Assembly (NCBI GenBank): GCA_009792885.1
Contig: WMCF01000016.1
Span: forward strand, 14,156,662-14,220,661
Direction of reading: 5' to 3'
DNA length: 64,000 bases
Origin: Eremophila alpestris peregrina
Taxonomy: Eukaryota; Chordata; Aves; Passeriformes; Alaudidae
The notes beneath the pieces are model-generated. The model worked only from the letters and a program-made list of their open reading frames with translations, was not told the origin of the DNA and ran no database searches. Below are positions 50,383 through 61,800 of this stretch, piece by piece. Position 1 is the first letter of the stretch. Each line of letters opens with the position of its first letter. The position numbers were made by a program, and so were the translations under genes.

Positions 50383-51004
50383 CAGCTTATCACCTAGTTA
50401 AAGATAAGACACAAAAGAGCAACTCTGCCAAGGGAAATGAGATTCCTATGCCACTGAACAAAATATTATCCTGTGTGAACCAGACAAAACAAAGGCTCAG
50501 AACCTCCACGTCCAACCCAACCACAGCTGTTTCAAAGCACATCCAACAGCACCACAAAGAGCTTTTCCATCTTCCACTTCCCCTAAACAAAGCACTTATC
50601 ATGGAAGTGAGGATAAGAAAGAACAGGCCATCTCGTGGGCTGCTGCCAGATGAAACCTGTTAGGAAACCCAGCTTGCAGCTGGCATGTTACAGTGGCCAA
50701 AGGAGGTGAGACCAAAGCCCATCTCCCAAATTTCAGCTGTGCAATCAGATCCAGGAAGAGGCTGGTTCAGAGCAATTCTGCCATGAACACACTTTTTCCA
50801 TCAGGCAGCCATTTAATGGTTTGAACAACCACAGGCTATGTCCAGTGAACTTTTTCTCTGTGAATTTGTCGAAGTTGGTGCAAAATCCAGTTCTGGCCTC
50901 TCTTAACAGCTCTGTGGTTGCCCAATCCCACCATGCATGAAAACATACAGTTAATTCAGCTGCAGATATTGCTCCTTGTGAAGCAAACTATACCCCAAGA
51001 CCTT

Positions 51005-51155
51005 GTTTATAACACAATGGGTGGGACCACATTTGCAGACTGTTTCATGGCAACCGAAATCATAATTAGCACAGCTATCTTCATATGTTGCAAGATAATT
51101 TCTCTTCCGGAGGGGGTGGATGTTAAAGATTATGTAAATAATCAATTAAAATGAA
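51005..51155. promoter_or_regulatory. AT-rich block with clustered factor-site-like words
   Basis: Includes catggcaacc, aaatcataattagcac (homeodomain-like taatta variant), agctatcttcat (GATA-type), and gattatgtaaataatcaatt (C/EBP- or forkhead-like words). CpGs occur in gcaaccgaaatc and cttccggag. The combination resembles a vertebrate conserved non-coding element, but nothing in the sequence proves function. Confidence 0.25.
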
Positions 51156-51819
51156 GTACTCACTACTGGCTTGCTCTCTAGCTGTGATATGGTAGACAAA
51201 ATTGGATAACAGACGTTTTTGAGCTATCATTGTAGTTTAAATTATAAAATAGCAAAGGGGTTTTAGAAAAGGCTTTTCTGCTGCTTTCTGGTTCATGACA
51301 TCCTTTTCAGAGGGAAAGGAGTCACGACAGTGTGAGTTCTTGAGCTGGGTATGAGCTATGCATGTAGTTCAGTGCTATGTAGGGACTTTTATGATCTTTC
51401 AGTTCTCAAGCATGGCTGGGAGCAAAAGTGAGTGACAGCACAGCAACCTGTATGGTATTAACTATAATTATAGGCCGGCATTGTTTGTCAGACCAGGAGG
51501 AGAAGTCAAATATTTACTGTTGGGGATAAATGGAGAAGGAGGCAGGTTTTCTGAGAGTGGGCCCAGTCCTGCACTCTTGAACAGACTGATCTGAAAGGTG
51601 TCAGCACCTGCTGCTGCTCTTTGTCAGCAGATGCAAGCAATGCAGCAATCAGGTTCAGAACTGACAGCACATGGTTGACTTTGGAGTTTTTGTATTTTTA
51701 GCACTGCTGGTGTCAGAGATACCAACAGCAGAATGATCCCAGTGATTCTCACTGAGTGAGAAATGATTCACGCTCTGTAAAAATAAAGCTTGATGCAAGC
51801 AGTCCTGTATCCACTGAAA

Positions 51820-51837
51820 TGGGGGCTGCAGCCCCCA
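51820..51837. repeat. 18-bp perfect GC-rich palindrome
   Basis: tgggggctgcagccccca is fully self-complementary. It differs from the palindrome at 22221-22238 only by a symmetric T/A to G/C change at position 4 and its partner. It could form a stable hairpin on either strand. Confidence 0.85.
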
Positions 51838-52371
51838 GGCTTTTGAAAGGACCTTTCTTCCCCAGTTCTTTAGAGAAGATGTGCAAGTTTTGCTGTGGAT
51901 CCCTGTTTCTGGACAGTTCTCCTGAACAGCATTTCCTGCCATCAATCTCTTTTGCCCTGGCCTGGCACTGAAGTTGAGCATTTATGAGATTTGCACTCAG
52001 GTTCCATTTGACATCCGCAGTACTGACATGGATTGTTCTGTTCTCCACTGCCACCAGATGTTGGTCTCTTCAGTACAGAAGATTGTGATAGTTAATGTTT
52101 CCCTCTGACCATTCCTCTGATGTGTAAGGGGAGAGACAGTCTGAGATTGTGATACTGGAGTGTCTTGGCTCTGGCCATCTGCTCTTGGTACTTTTTGAGG
52201 CACAGAGAAGGTCTATTTCCAGACAAGTACCACTTGGTTTCAGTGGGAGAATCTGGATCTTTAGTAAAAGGTTTTACATAGACTTGATATAAAGAAGGGG
52301 GAGGGAATGTGAGTGGGAAAAAATATTTTAGTAATGCTTGTGGTTTACAAGGTCTTATGATATTTCAACAA

Positions 52372-52389
52372 ATGGCATGTGCATGCCAT
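52372..52389. repeat. 8-bp inverted repeat with 2-bp spacer
   Basis: atggcatg and catgccat flank a central tg. The compact dyad resembles a binding site for a dimeric protein, but no other evidence is present. Confidence 0.55.
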
Positions 52390-53490
52390 ACTGAGGCAGT
52401 TGTGGAAGCAAATTCAGAGAGCTGATACATCTTTTAATGAATTAATTTCTTGGCCTCTATAAAAGGATGCTTACAGATGTGCCAGAGGCAGATGATTTTA
52501 GTACAGAAGGCTGGTACTGAGTCTCCACACCTTTGGCAGTTGTTGGTCATATCTAAACCCTTCTCCTTGCAGCAGCACATCCTGTGTGAGGTCACTCTGT
52601 GAGGCTCGGTCTGCACAGCAGGACCCAGGAGAAGGCTGGAGGTTTTGCCCTGGCATTTGCTGGGTGAGCTTTAATGAGGAATGCAATTCTCTCACCCAGA
52701 CAGTTCTGCATCCTCACAAAAACATCTTGAGATGAGTGGAGAAGCTCAGTGTATTTCCACACACAGGGAAATTCTCCTGTAAGATCGAGGTTGTTCTCCC
52801 ACCCTGTGCCTGCTCCACAGTGCAGAGCTGCTCTGTGCCTTCTCCTGTGCCAGGCAGATGAAACGACTCTACTCCAGGAACTGAAATAATGGTTCAATTA
52901 AAAGTTTAAACAAAAGTTACAGGATGGCAAAAAAGCCTTCTGTGGACTTTCCACTGTTCCAACAACTACTTATGACCTTTCATACCATCAGATAAGTGGC
53001 TTTATCAGACAAAAACCTGAAGCAGGAACCCAGCTTGTTAACAGAACCACTTGGGTTGCAAGTGACATTTCTTTCCTTCCCTTTACAAGCTTGACTGCCA
53101 CATTTTAAATGGCAACATTTATTCTGAGAAGAGTTGGCTGAGACTTTAGCCACATCATTGATTTATGCACCAGATACCGTCAAATTGTGTTTGCATTAAA
53201 GAATGAGTTGTAAGCAGGGAACTAGAAACTGTAGCTTAAAAGGTGAATATCCTCTGGATATTGAAGTTCAGATCTCAGGTCACAGCTTGAAATGAGTATT
53301 ACCAACTCCTAGGGTATACAGGAGAGTATCTTTCTTTTCTCTTTTTTTGATAAAATTCAATTGAGTAAGGCAATGCAGAGTTGGCACTGTTGAAAAGAGG
53401 ATGGAGACTTGAGGTGCATCTGCAGAGTACTGTATAACCATATATAAAAGGTCTAGTTTATCAATTGGTTTATTAGATTCATTTGCTCAT

Positions 53491-53578
53491 TGGAGGCTTT
53501 GAGTAACCTGACCATGGTAGGAGGGTTGCAGGGGATGATTTTTAAAGGTCCCTTCCAACCCAAGCCATTCTATGATTC
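53491..53578 (+). mobile_element. CR1 LINE 3' tail with internal deletion
   Basis: Starts 'tggaggctttgagtaacctg' and ends 'cccttccaacccaagccatt', 'ctatgattcc'. The block that normally reads 'gtctagtggaaggtgtccct' between them is missing, so this copy carries an internal deletion of roughly 20-30 bases. The terminus is of the ATTCTATG type, like the copy at 14127. Non-coding. Confidence 0.93.
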
Positions 53579-54340
53579 CTCTCCATTAGAGGTACAGCTC
53601 CAGGAGAAGGAGGTGATACCAATAAATGGAGCATTTTAAAGTTCTTCAGAACTGATTCAGTCCTTTGCAAAATTCCCAAACTTTAACCAGTAATCATTGG
53701 AAGGGATTATATTTCTTCCCTTCTGTCTCATGTAGAGAAGCAAAAACTTAAAATATGCAACAAGAGGAATAAGGAAAGCAGGGAAAATGGAAGCCTATTA
53801 CAGCTCTGTGCCTTGGGGAAACCTCAGAGTGCTCCTGAATCACAAATCTTGCTCCCAAACTCAAACATATGGACAGCACTTTCTCTCTGGAATGGCTGTG
53901 TGGTTTAGGTGGCATGGGAGAGGGGATTAGGCTGTAAAAAAAAAAAATCTGTTTTCTTGGATGTAAGATTAGAAATAGCTTAAAAATCCAGCTTGAGGTA
54001 GTTGCCTGCTATGGAAAATTGCAACACAAGGAGCTAAAACTTAGCCAAGTTATGTGCAAAAGAGAACAGGGCTGGATGCTGAAAGGTCCTGGGCAGGCTG
54101 TACCAGGAGCACAGTAATGCAATCTGTAACCCAGAGAATATGTTATGTAAACACAGCATTTTCTGTGATGTGAAGTAGAGCTGAGAGTGTGTGATAGGGA
54201 GAGAGGGAACATTTAGCAGCTTCTGGTGTGTTTACTCTCGAGAAATTGCAAACGGATGTTAGGGAACCTGCTTCATGAATGCCATTTAGATTAGGAAACC
54301 AGGCAGATAAGAAATGCTCTCGAAAATGCTGAAATTACCC

Positions 54341-54589
54341 AAGGGAATGGTATGAAGCTGTGTCAGGGGAGGTTTGAGTTGGATATCAGAAAAAATGTTC
54401 TTCCCCCAGAGGGTGGTTGGGCACTGGAACAGGGCAGTGGTCACAGCACCAAGCCTGGCATAATTCAGGGAGTGTTTGGACAATCTTCTCAGGCACAGTG
54501 TGGCATTGTTGGGGTGTCCTGTGCTGGGCCAGGAGTTGGACTCAGTGATCCTTTTGGGTCCTTCACAACACAGAATATTCTATGATTCT
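54341..54589 (+). mobile_element. CR1 LINE 3' region, second subfamily
   Basis: Begins 'aagggaatggtatgaagctg' and continues 'tgtcaggggaggtttgagtt', 'ggatatcagaaaaaatgttc', 'cagagggtggttgggcactg', 'gtggtcacagcaccaagcct', 'ctcaggcacagtgtggcatt', 'ggccaggagttggactcagt', ending 'aatattctatgattctt'. This wording differs from the copies at 14127, 50171 and 53491, marking another CR1 subfamily. The tiny fragment at 1569 shares it. Part of the ORF2 end is visible in one frame (ELDIRKNVLPPEGGWALEQG), but the element is 5'-truncated and inactive. Confidence 0.95.
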
Positions 54590-55720
54590 TCAGTTCTCAA
54601 TGCCAAGAGCCTCAGACATTTAGGCAATGTTCTTCTTGGAACCTACAAGACAAAGAAAACCAAGCAGATGCACTAACTGCCTTTACCTAAGAATATAACT
54701 CATCAGAGTCCTAGGAAAATCAAATCAAGCTGAGCATGTTATCTGGGCTGTTTCAGTTCCACAAAGACTCCTTTAAAATGCAGTTATTTGGTTAAAATGG
54801 TTTCTTTTGTATTTTCAGCATGAAAAGAAGTCTTTTTTCCCCAAATAACTTCTTATTTTCTGGGGTACTTATTTCTTTGAGACCAGGTATTTCAGCACTA
54901 TTTTGGTTTCTGCTCTCTTTTCTGCCTGTAGACTCAGTAATCCTCCAGAGCAGGTTGAGAGGTGCATCTGCAAGGAGTTTCAGGACTATGATCCTGTAAG
55001 CAAGGCTCTCCTGAGGCACTGACATGGAGAGCAAAGCTGGGTAGTGAGGTGATGAAGTTTCTGCAGGAGCCAGAGCCAGGAATCAGCAATGGCTGCCTGG
55101 CCCAAATCAGTCCCATCAGCCCTAAAATGCTAATTAGGATTGGTGTTACTACAACAAAAGTGAAATACTTTGTTTTTTCCTGACTTCACTGTCCATTGAA
55201 AGCTCCTGTGACAAGCTGGGAAAGCTTCCATGTCAGGTGTGGTGGTGAGGCATTAGCAGAGCTCTGGGCAGAGCCCTGTAATCAGCCAGGAGGAAAGAAT
55301 TAATAAATATCTTAAATAGCATCTTAAATATATTCTATGAATCTTGTAGTCCTTTAAAACAAAGAAATCTCTTCTTAAAAAGCCCCATATTCAAGTCCTG
55401 TGATCAATAACTGTATGAATAGCAGAGTAGACACTGAACTACTGCTGTATCTTAGCAGTGTCTGAGCTCCCAACCACCCCTAGCAATGCCTGTCCTCCCC
55501 TTCTGTTGGCTGGAAGCAGTTTGCATTTTAACAAAGATGATCCAGGGCCTGTGGCATCCTCCTGAGTGATCAGATGATATTCTTGGAGTCTAAATATCAC
55601 AATATGCAGAATAAAAACTGGGATGTTAAGTTTCACTAGTTGCAAATTCGGTCCTGGAGCCACTGCCCAGCTCTGGCAGCCTGCTGGGTGGGTCCTTCCC
55701 ATTCCCAGCTGGGCAGAGCA

Positions 55721-55768
55721 GGGACTGCACCCCACACTTTGGGGACTGCACCCCACACTTTGGGGACT
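55721..55768. repeat. 21-bp tandem duplication, about 2.3 copies
   Basis: The unit gggactgcaccccacactttg is present twice exactly (55721-55741 and 55742-55762) and continues into a third partial copy (gggactg). Exact identity suggests recent slippage, and copy number may vary between individuals. Confidence 0.92.
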
Positions 55769-55957
55769 GTACAGCATCTCTGTAGGGTGCTTTTGATAAT
55801 GCACTGATGTTGTGGTGACTTGGGGCTCTTCTTTGTCCTCACTTCCCTGAGTTTGAGCTCCTGCTTTTCATTTCTTTGAGTCTGTGTTACTGATATTGAG
55901 GAGACACTGATATTTCAGCTTCTTGCTTCATTTTGCTTGTCACCACCTAAAGAAACT

Positions 55958-56005
55958 GTTCTAAGTGTTAGAACTGTTATGTTCTAACACTGTCCTGGCT
56001 AGAAC
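55958..56005. repeat. Inverted repeat: perfect 11-bp hairpin with outer 6-bp arm
   Basis: agtgttagaac (55964-55974) pairs perfectly with gttctaacact (55981-55991) across a 6-base loop. The adjoining gttcta (55958-55963) can pair with tagaac (56000-56005), leaving an 8-base bulge on one side. The total stem of 17 pairs is shorter than typical microRNA precursors. Confidence 0.75.
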
Positions 56006-58767
56006 TTATTTTGAGCTGATGTTCAAACATACTCTACTGCCATATGAGGACAGTCAGTGAGGATCTGACAAACAGAAGATGGGCAAGCCACAACAGGATG
56101 GATTTGAATGAGTGAAGTAAAGATGGAAATTACAGGAATGTAGTTCTGAATGTCTCAGTGAGTCACATTCTGTTTGTTAGCAACAGAATGCCTTCTGGAG
56201 ATTGTGGAAAAATGGGAGGAAGAGTATGGGGTACAGCACACCACCTTTGTTCACATTGGATATACTGTTGTCTGGGACTCCAAAGGACACAGTCCAGCCC
56301 AAACAAGAGTTTTACTGGCAGAGCTGACTTCAGAAACAGGGGAAGAACTGAGTATGAACCTAGGGCTTCAAACACAAAAATCAGTTATGTTCCATTCTCT
56401 ATTCTAGATAGGTCAGTGATATTTAGAGAGGGAAGGATACAGTGCTCTCTGATATGAAAAACATTGTGGCTCGATATTAATCTGAAAGTAGCTGGGAAGA
56501 AAAGTCATGTTCAAATGAAGGTAGCTTTGTGGTTTATCCTTTAATAATCATCTTGTCTTAACGGGATCTGTGTGATGATTAATCTCTGACTCCATTTGGT
56601 TTCTGAATGTTATTAATTTGAAAAAAAAAATCTAAAAGTAAATGTGTTGTACTGCCTTGGACAGATTCTGTCTGGGAACTGTCTCATTTGAAGACCCCAT
56701 TTCCCTGGCACTTTACAGAAATGACTGTATGGGAAATAGCATTTTTAAGTATTACCTGGCAGATGTGATTTGTTATCTCTCCATATCATCCTCCTGTGCA
56801 GATGCTCTGAGAAAATACAGCTGGGGCATGGCCTGTCACTGCTGTCCTAGCACTGAGCATGGGCTTCAGAGGAACCTCCCCACAGCCATGAAGGTCCTTG
56901 TTTTTACCTTGTGTGTGGAGCTCCCACCCATCCAAAGCATTTGCTTGGAGCAATGTAGTAAATAGTGAGACTTCTGGGAACACAGAGAGTTTTCAGTGAC
57001 CTAATGAGGAAGGAAGACACTAATGCCCTAGGTCTGATCCTGTCATTTCTTCTGATGCTCAAAGAAATCTGTAGGCTTGGAGAACCCAGGAGTGCAGGCA
57101 TGACCCTGCCATGCTGCTAATGATACTGCTCTTGAATGTCACATTCCTTTTTGCAATGCAAGACCGAGACTTCCAGTGAATTCTTTACAAGCTGGTTCAT
57201 AGTCTCAGTTAAGTAACACATCCATAATTCATTGACTTAATTATGACAGTTCCTAGGGAGAAAATGTGAGCAGGGCTTAATTACAGTGGGCATCAGAGCC
57301 CCTGCCCCCTGGTCACCTTGTACAGAGCAGGAGGGGATGGCTGCAGGGCACTCAGTGTCACACTTCACTCCAGTGCTGGTGCCCAGGCACCTGATTTCTG
57401 TGCTGGCTGCATCCATGTGGGGGCTGCAGAGAGGAAAGCTATGAAGTGTGCCAGAACATGACATGAATGAAGAGTAGAAGATTGCTCTGTTCCATATTTC
57501 CCTGTCTTCTCTTTGTTTTCCCCCTTCTTTCATGCCTGCCACCTTTTTCTGATCCATCTTCTTTTTGTGCCATCTTTTGCAAGTCAGATGGGTTGCCTTG
57601 GTGAAGAGGTCACTCTCAAGGTGTGATGACTTGAAACCCAAGGTCAGTCCTGGTGAGCCAAGAGGCCAGATGTGAATGTGGCACAGGCTGGTGTCTCCTG
57701 GGCTCACAGCCTTGCTGAAGGCCAGGGAAGCTGGGAGGTCACTCTAAAAGGCTTCTTCTGTAGAGTGCTGCTGGCTGCTGTCCCCTGCCCAGGGGTGAGG
57801 CTGCCCATGTGGTATCCACCCAGCCAAGCCTTCTTCTGTCCTCCAGAGGTATCTGAGTTCAGCCCCCTGGGGAAGAGCCCACAGACTCAGAGGTGGAAGG
57901 GTTCACTGCTATGAACTCTGTGCCTGGTTTTGACATTCCTCCTTGAGCATATGAGGGTTTTTGATGTATAATCTAGGTATGTGCCAGCTCGTGTTACTTG
58001 TAGCCAGATCTGCACTTCACAGTTCTCCAGGGCTCTGTCCTTCTCCACTGTGTTTTGCAGCCTTCCAGTTTCAGACCCTTCTCACCCTGCCACCTGTAAT
58101 TTACTGTTTCTGCCTTATAACAGCCTTCTAGGCCATGGATGCACTGTGTGCTGTAGCCTGTACCTCTGGAGGTGCAGCTGGGGGTTGAATGTCTGCCTCC
58201 CTGCTGTTCCTGCTGTGGAAACACCAGGAGAGCCTCTCTGGTGTGCTCTGACCCCTGAGGGGACCTTCTGTATTCACAAGTAACAGCCTTTTCTTCTTTC
58301 AGACTGCTGCTAATTAACTTCGAAACCAAAGAAAAAGGAAGTTTTCTTGTGGAGCTGATGGACATGGGCAGACTCAAAGCTAGAGGCAACAAAGTTGACC
58401 TTTCAGTCCAGTTGACTTTTCTGCCTCAGCCAGAATTCAGCTCACCTTAAAACTGGGGACAGGAGAGTCCCTGTGCCACTGGGCCCAGTGCTGCTAAAAG
58501 TGTGAGGAAATGTACTGGTTACTTCTATTAATAGAAAAAACCCAACTTTACAAATCTGTTTCCTACTGCTGTTATGACTATACCCTGCTGAATTTTTGTG
58601 TGCAGGGAATTCTGGTTACAAAATATCTTCGTTTGTGATTTCCTTATTCAAACTGGAGGCTATCTGAATTCTCATGTGCAATTTTATGGGAACAGGCCAG
58701 AGCTATTTTCTTGCCAGGAGTTTTTCCAGTGCAAATAAGAGATCTAGGAGGCATTCACATAGATGGA

Positions 58768-58862
58768 TTTTTTGTGGGTTTGTTTTTGTATTTTTGCTTG
58801 TTTGTTTTTGGTGTTTTTGGGGTTTTTTTTGGGGGGGTGTTTGGTTTTTGGTGTTTGTTGCC
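58768..58862 (+). repeat. G/T-rich low-complexity tract
   Basis: Almost only G and T occur over about 95 bases, in units such as tttgtttttg, ggtgtttttggggt and tttggtttttggtg, with one run of 8 T followed by 7 G. The longest plus frame across it is rich in F, W, V and G purely from this composition. The complementary strand is A/C-rich. G-runs are present, but they are too irregular for a confident quadruplex call. Confidence 0.8.
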
Positions 58863-61800
58863 TGCTGGGTATTTGAATACTGGTCATTGATACTTTTTTT
58901 TTTATATCTTCATTTCTTTGTTCATGAATGTTAGACCAGCATTAGTGTTATCAATATAAAGTCGTGTAAGTGTCTTAGAGTGGAAAATGCTCGATATGAC
59001 TTCAGTGGTGATGCCACCAAGTTTTGGGCTGTTTTAGAGGTGTCAGTGGCAGAGCCTGGGATGGTAGGAGTGCTCATCTTTTGTTCCTTTGGCATCTGCT
59101 ACAAACAGGAGCAATGGGGCTTTTCTACAAGGATAAAGTTCCCCTTTCAGGTCTCTGTGTCACTGTAGAAAGTGCAGAACATCCTCTTTCACTTTTGGAA
59201 GGAAATGATCCTAAACAAAGCCCTGCCTGTTCTGTGGGCCAGTGCCATTATCCTTTAAGGGTGCATTGAGTTCAGAGGCACTGAGTTGTATCCCTCCCTT
59301 GAGGTGCCAGAATGGGGACAAGGCATGGAACCCTCTGGTCCATGCTGCTGGGCCAGACAGTGTCAATGGAAAAAACATTTGTTCTGCTCTTGGCCTGTCT
59401 TCTGCACAGGGATTTGGAGACAGCACAGTAAAAGTGATGTTGCAGATAAACACAAGCTACCAGACAGAAGCACAGACTGGAGGATTTTCTGCAGCCAGAT
59501 GCAGTTAATAGATGCCACCCTCCACTGCATGCTTCAGAGGAAGGCACAATCTTCATAACAGGCCAAAATCACGGACTTCTATTTGCACCATAATGATCTC
59601 TGGAAAGAAATGTCTCCCTGATTAACACATGCCCAGAAGGGTTTGCAATGAATAGGCCTCACAGTTTCATCTTCTGAGCACTGCAGACATTTGGTTGTAT
59701 CATCAGCTGGTGGAAACTGGCATTGCTTTGTTGCCTTTCCAAGTCAATTTGCAATGAGTGAAGATTGGTCTTTCTGTTCTCCTTCACATGAAGGTCATGT
59801 AGCTTTTGTGGCTTTGTGCAATATGTTCTTCCTAAAGAGAAATGAATGTGCAGTTGTATTTTATTTTGCAATGATCTTCTAAAGTACCCAGTTCAAAGAT
59901 TGGGCGTGCTTGACACACTTTCCACCCATTTCTTTCAAATTAATAATCCTCTGATGCCTCTCACGTGATCTGTTGGTCCTGCAACAGTCTGAGCTTTGAT
60001 GGAGTAGGAGTCTTTGAACAACAAGGGAGTGCTGAAAAATCTGGGGAACTTCTGTTTTAGAGGCTTTGATACTGTGCTGGTACACTGTCCTACTGTTAGG
60101 CTGCTTCAGTGTTTTCAGTCTCTCAGGGTCATTTCACAATAGATATGGGAAGGATTCTCACTTGGATTGTCTGCAGTTTTCTTAGTTGCCTGGGGAAGAC
60201 TATAACTTACCCACTACAACTACCTGTACCTTGTTTTCAAAGGGATCTAAGAGCAGGATGCTTCAAAGGAACAAAGTAGAAAGCCAGAGAAGAACCAGCC
60301 CCCCCGAGGAAAGTTCTCATTCTAAAGCCTCAGTAAGAGCTGGAGGCAGACGTTTTTCCATCCCCTCCTTTCTTCTCTGTGCTATGAGGAGTGTCAGCTG
60401 CCACTCACTGTGAACAAAGGTTTAAGAATTTCTCTCACACATAGTGTAGAGATGAGTTGTTCTGCAGGCCTGCCAAAATCAGGACTCTGCTTTCTGCCCA
60501 GTCAGGCTTTGAATCAAATCCCCCAGTGTGGCAGGGAAGTGGCTGGTTGGCTGGGTATCCTCCAGATCTGCTCCAAAGGGATCCTGCAGATGAGAGCCCA
60601 GAGCACTCGAGGAAGCTGGAGGAGACCCCAGACATTTACAGGAACAAAATGACTTGAGAGGGTTTCAGGCACTGCAAACAATGAGAAAAGTCCCCTTTGA
60701 AAGCCAGTAGATGTTTTTAGGAACTGCTGCCTCTTCAGACAGGAAAACCACAGATTATGAATCCAGAGCTGCCCCCAAGCTCTGGGTAAAGGCAGAGTAT
60801 CTTTAAAGGCCAAGCCCAGCAAGGCTGGCACAAGTGGTCAGGAGCAGGAAGTGTCCCACAAGACAGGATCTCAGCTGCTTGAAGAACATCAGGGAGCATC
60901 ACAGAGTAATGGAAGGAGAAGCCAGCAATGTCACAAGCAGCATCAGGAGTCAGACCTACTTTCTAACACATCCTTCTGGGTGTTCTTTGGTATCAAAGGA
61001 AAGCTCAGTTTATCAGTTCTTCCCTTAGCAGGGCACCAGCAGAGACCTCTTGCTCTGTTTGCCTCCCAGTTTTCTCAAAATTCACAGGAACTCAGTAAGT
61101 TGGTGGCTTTTCTCCTGGTTGAAATAGGACAATTCCCAGAGGTAATGAGGCACATGGAGTGACCACATATGGGAGTTGCCTTCCTTATGTATTGTGAGGA
61201 ACTGGCTGCAGATCACTTCTGTGAAGTTGCCACTTTCATAGGCCTGATCTCCAGGAAAAATCACCTCTAAAGAGAAAAAGGTGAGTGCCCTGTGACTCTG
61301 GGTGCATCTGTCAGCTCTGTTTTACTTTAAGCAGCCAGTAATTGATCTCAAAGGTCTTGTTTGCACTTGATGATGCCTCAGAAATCCTGAGTCACTCTTT
61401 ACCCGAATTCACCCTGGTACATCTGTTTACTCTGTGGTTGTGTGATAGTTGGGAAAGTCCTCAAGTACGAAGAATGTTGAAACCGTCATCTTCCTAAAAA
61501 CGTAGTCCTGCTGCTTCTATAATGAGAAAGTAGGTTGGATGTCACATTCCTTGATGAAGCACAGCTGTGTATCAGTCCCAACATTTCTCAGGTGTTGAGA
61601 CAGCTCAGTTTTCCTGTCTGCTAGTGCTCTGGATCTCTTGGTTGTTAAACTCCAGGAGAGCCAACACAGGTTTATACCTCCAAGATGTTAAATACATATT
61701 ACTTGTATGTCAGACAGAAACATCTTGGACTGCCCTCTCAGTTCCTGCACTCAACACTGTGGAAGGTGTTCCTTTAGTGTGGAAGAAGCCAATGAACAAT

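Larger units (their letters stand above)
50383..53490. other. Unassigned sequence, no gene seen
   Basis: No exon or RNA gene was recognised. It contains an AT-rich block that may be conserved (51005-51155) and two palindromes (51820 and 52372), all listed separately. Confidence 0.5.
54590..58767. other. Unassigned sequence, no gene seen
   Basis: Contains the 21-bp tandem repeat and the hairpin listed separately. A plus-strand frame at 56158-56407 has protein-like composition but no recognised domain. The minus-strand frame at 57237-57707 (156 codons) has a lysine-rich stretch (HKKKMDQKKV) from a local pyrimidine-rich tract. Neither has convincing splice sites or a known family. Confidence 0.45.

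Noticed and set aside
50148..50663. 171-codon plus-strand open frame
   Set aside because: About 40 percent of it is CR1 3' sequence, and the rest shows no protein family. It begins at a non-ATG position.
55325..55345. attctatgaatc, resembling a CR1 terminus
   Set aside because: The preceding sequence is plain AT-rich DNA with no CR1 3' UTR words.
57237..57707. 156-codon minus-strand open frame with a lysine-rich stretch
   Set aside because: The lysine run arises from a pyrimidine-rich tract on the plus strand. No family was recognised.
57885..57915. Possible CR1 minus-strand end (cacagactcagaggtggaag)
   Set aside because: Only about 20 bases resemble CR1, and the following sequence does not continue the match.
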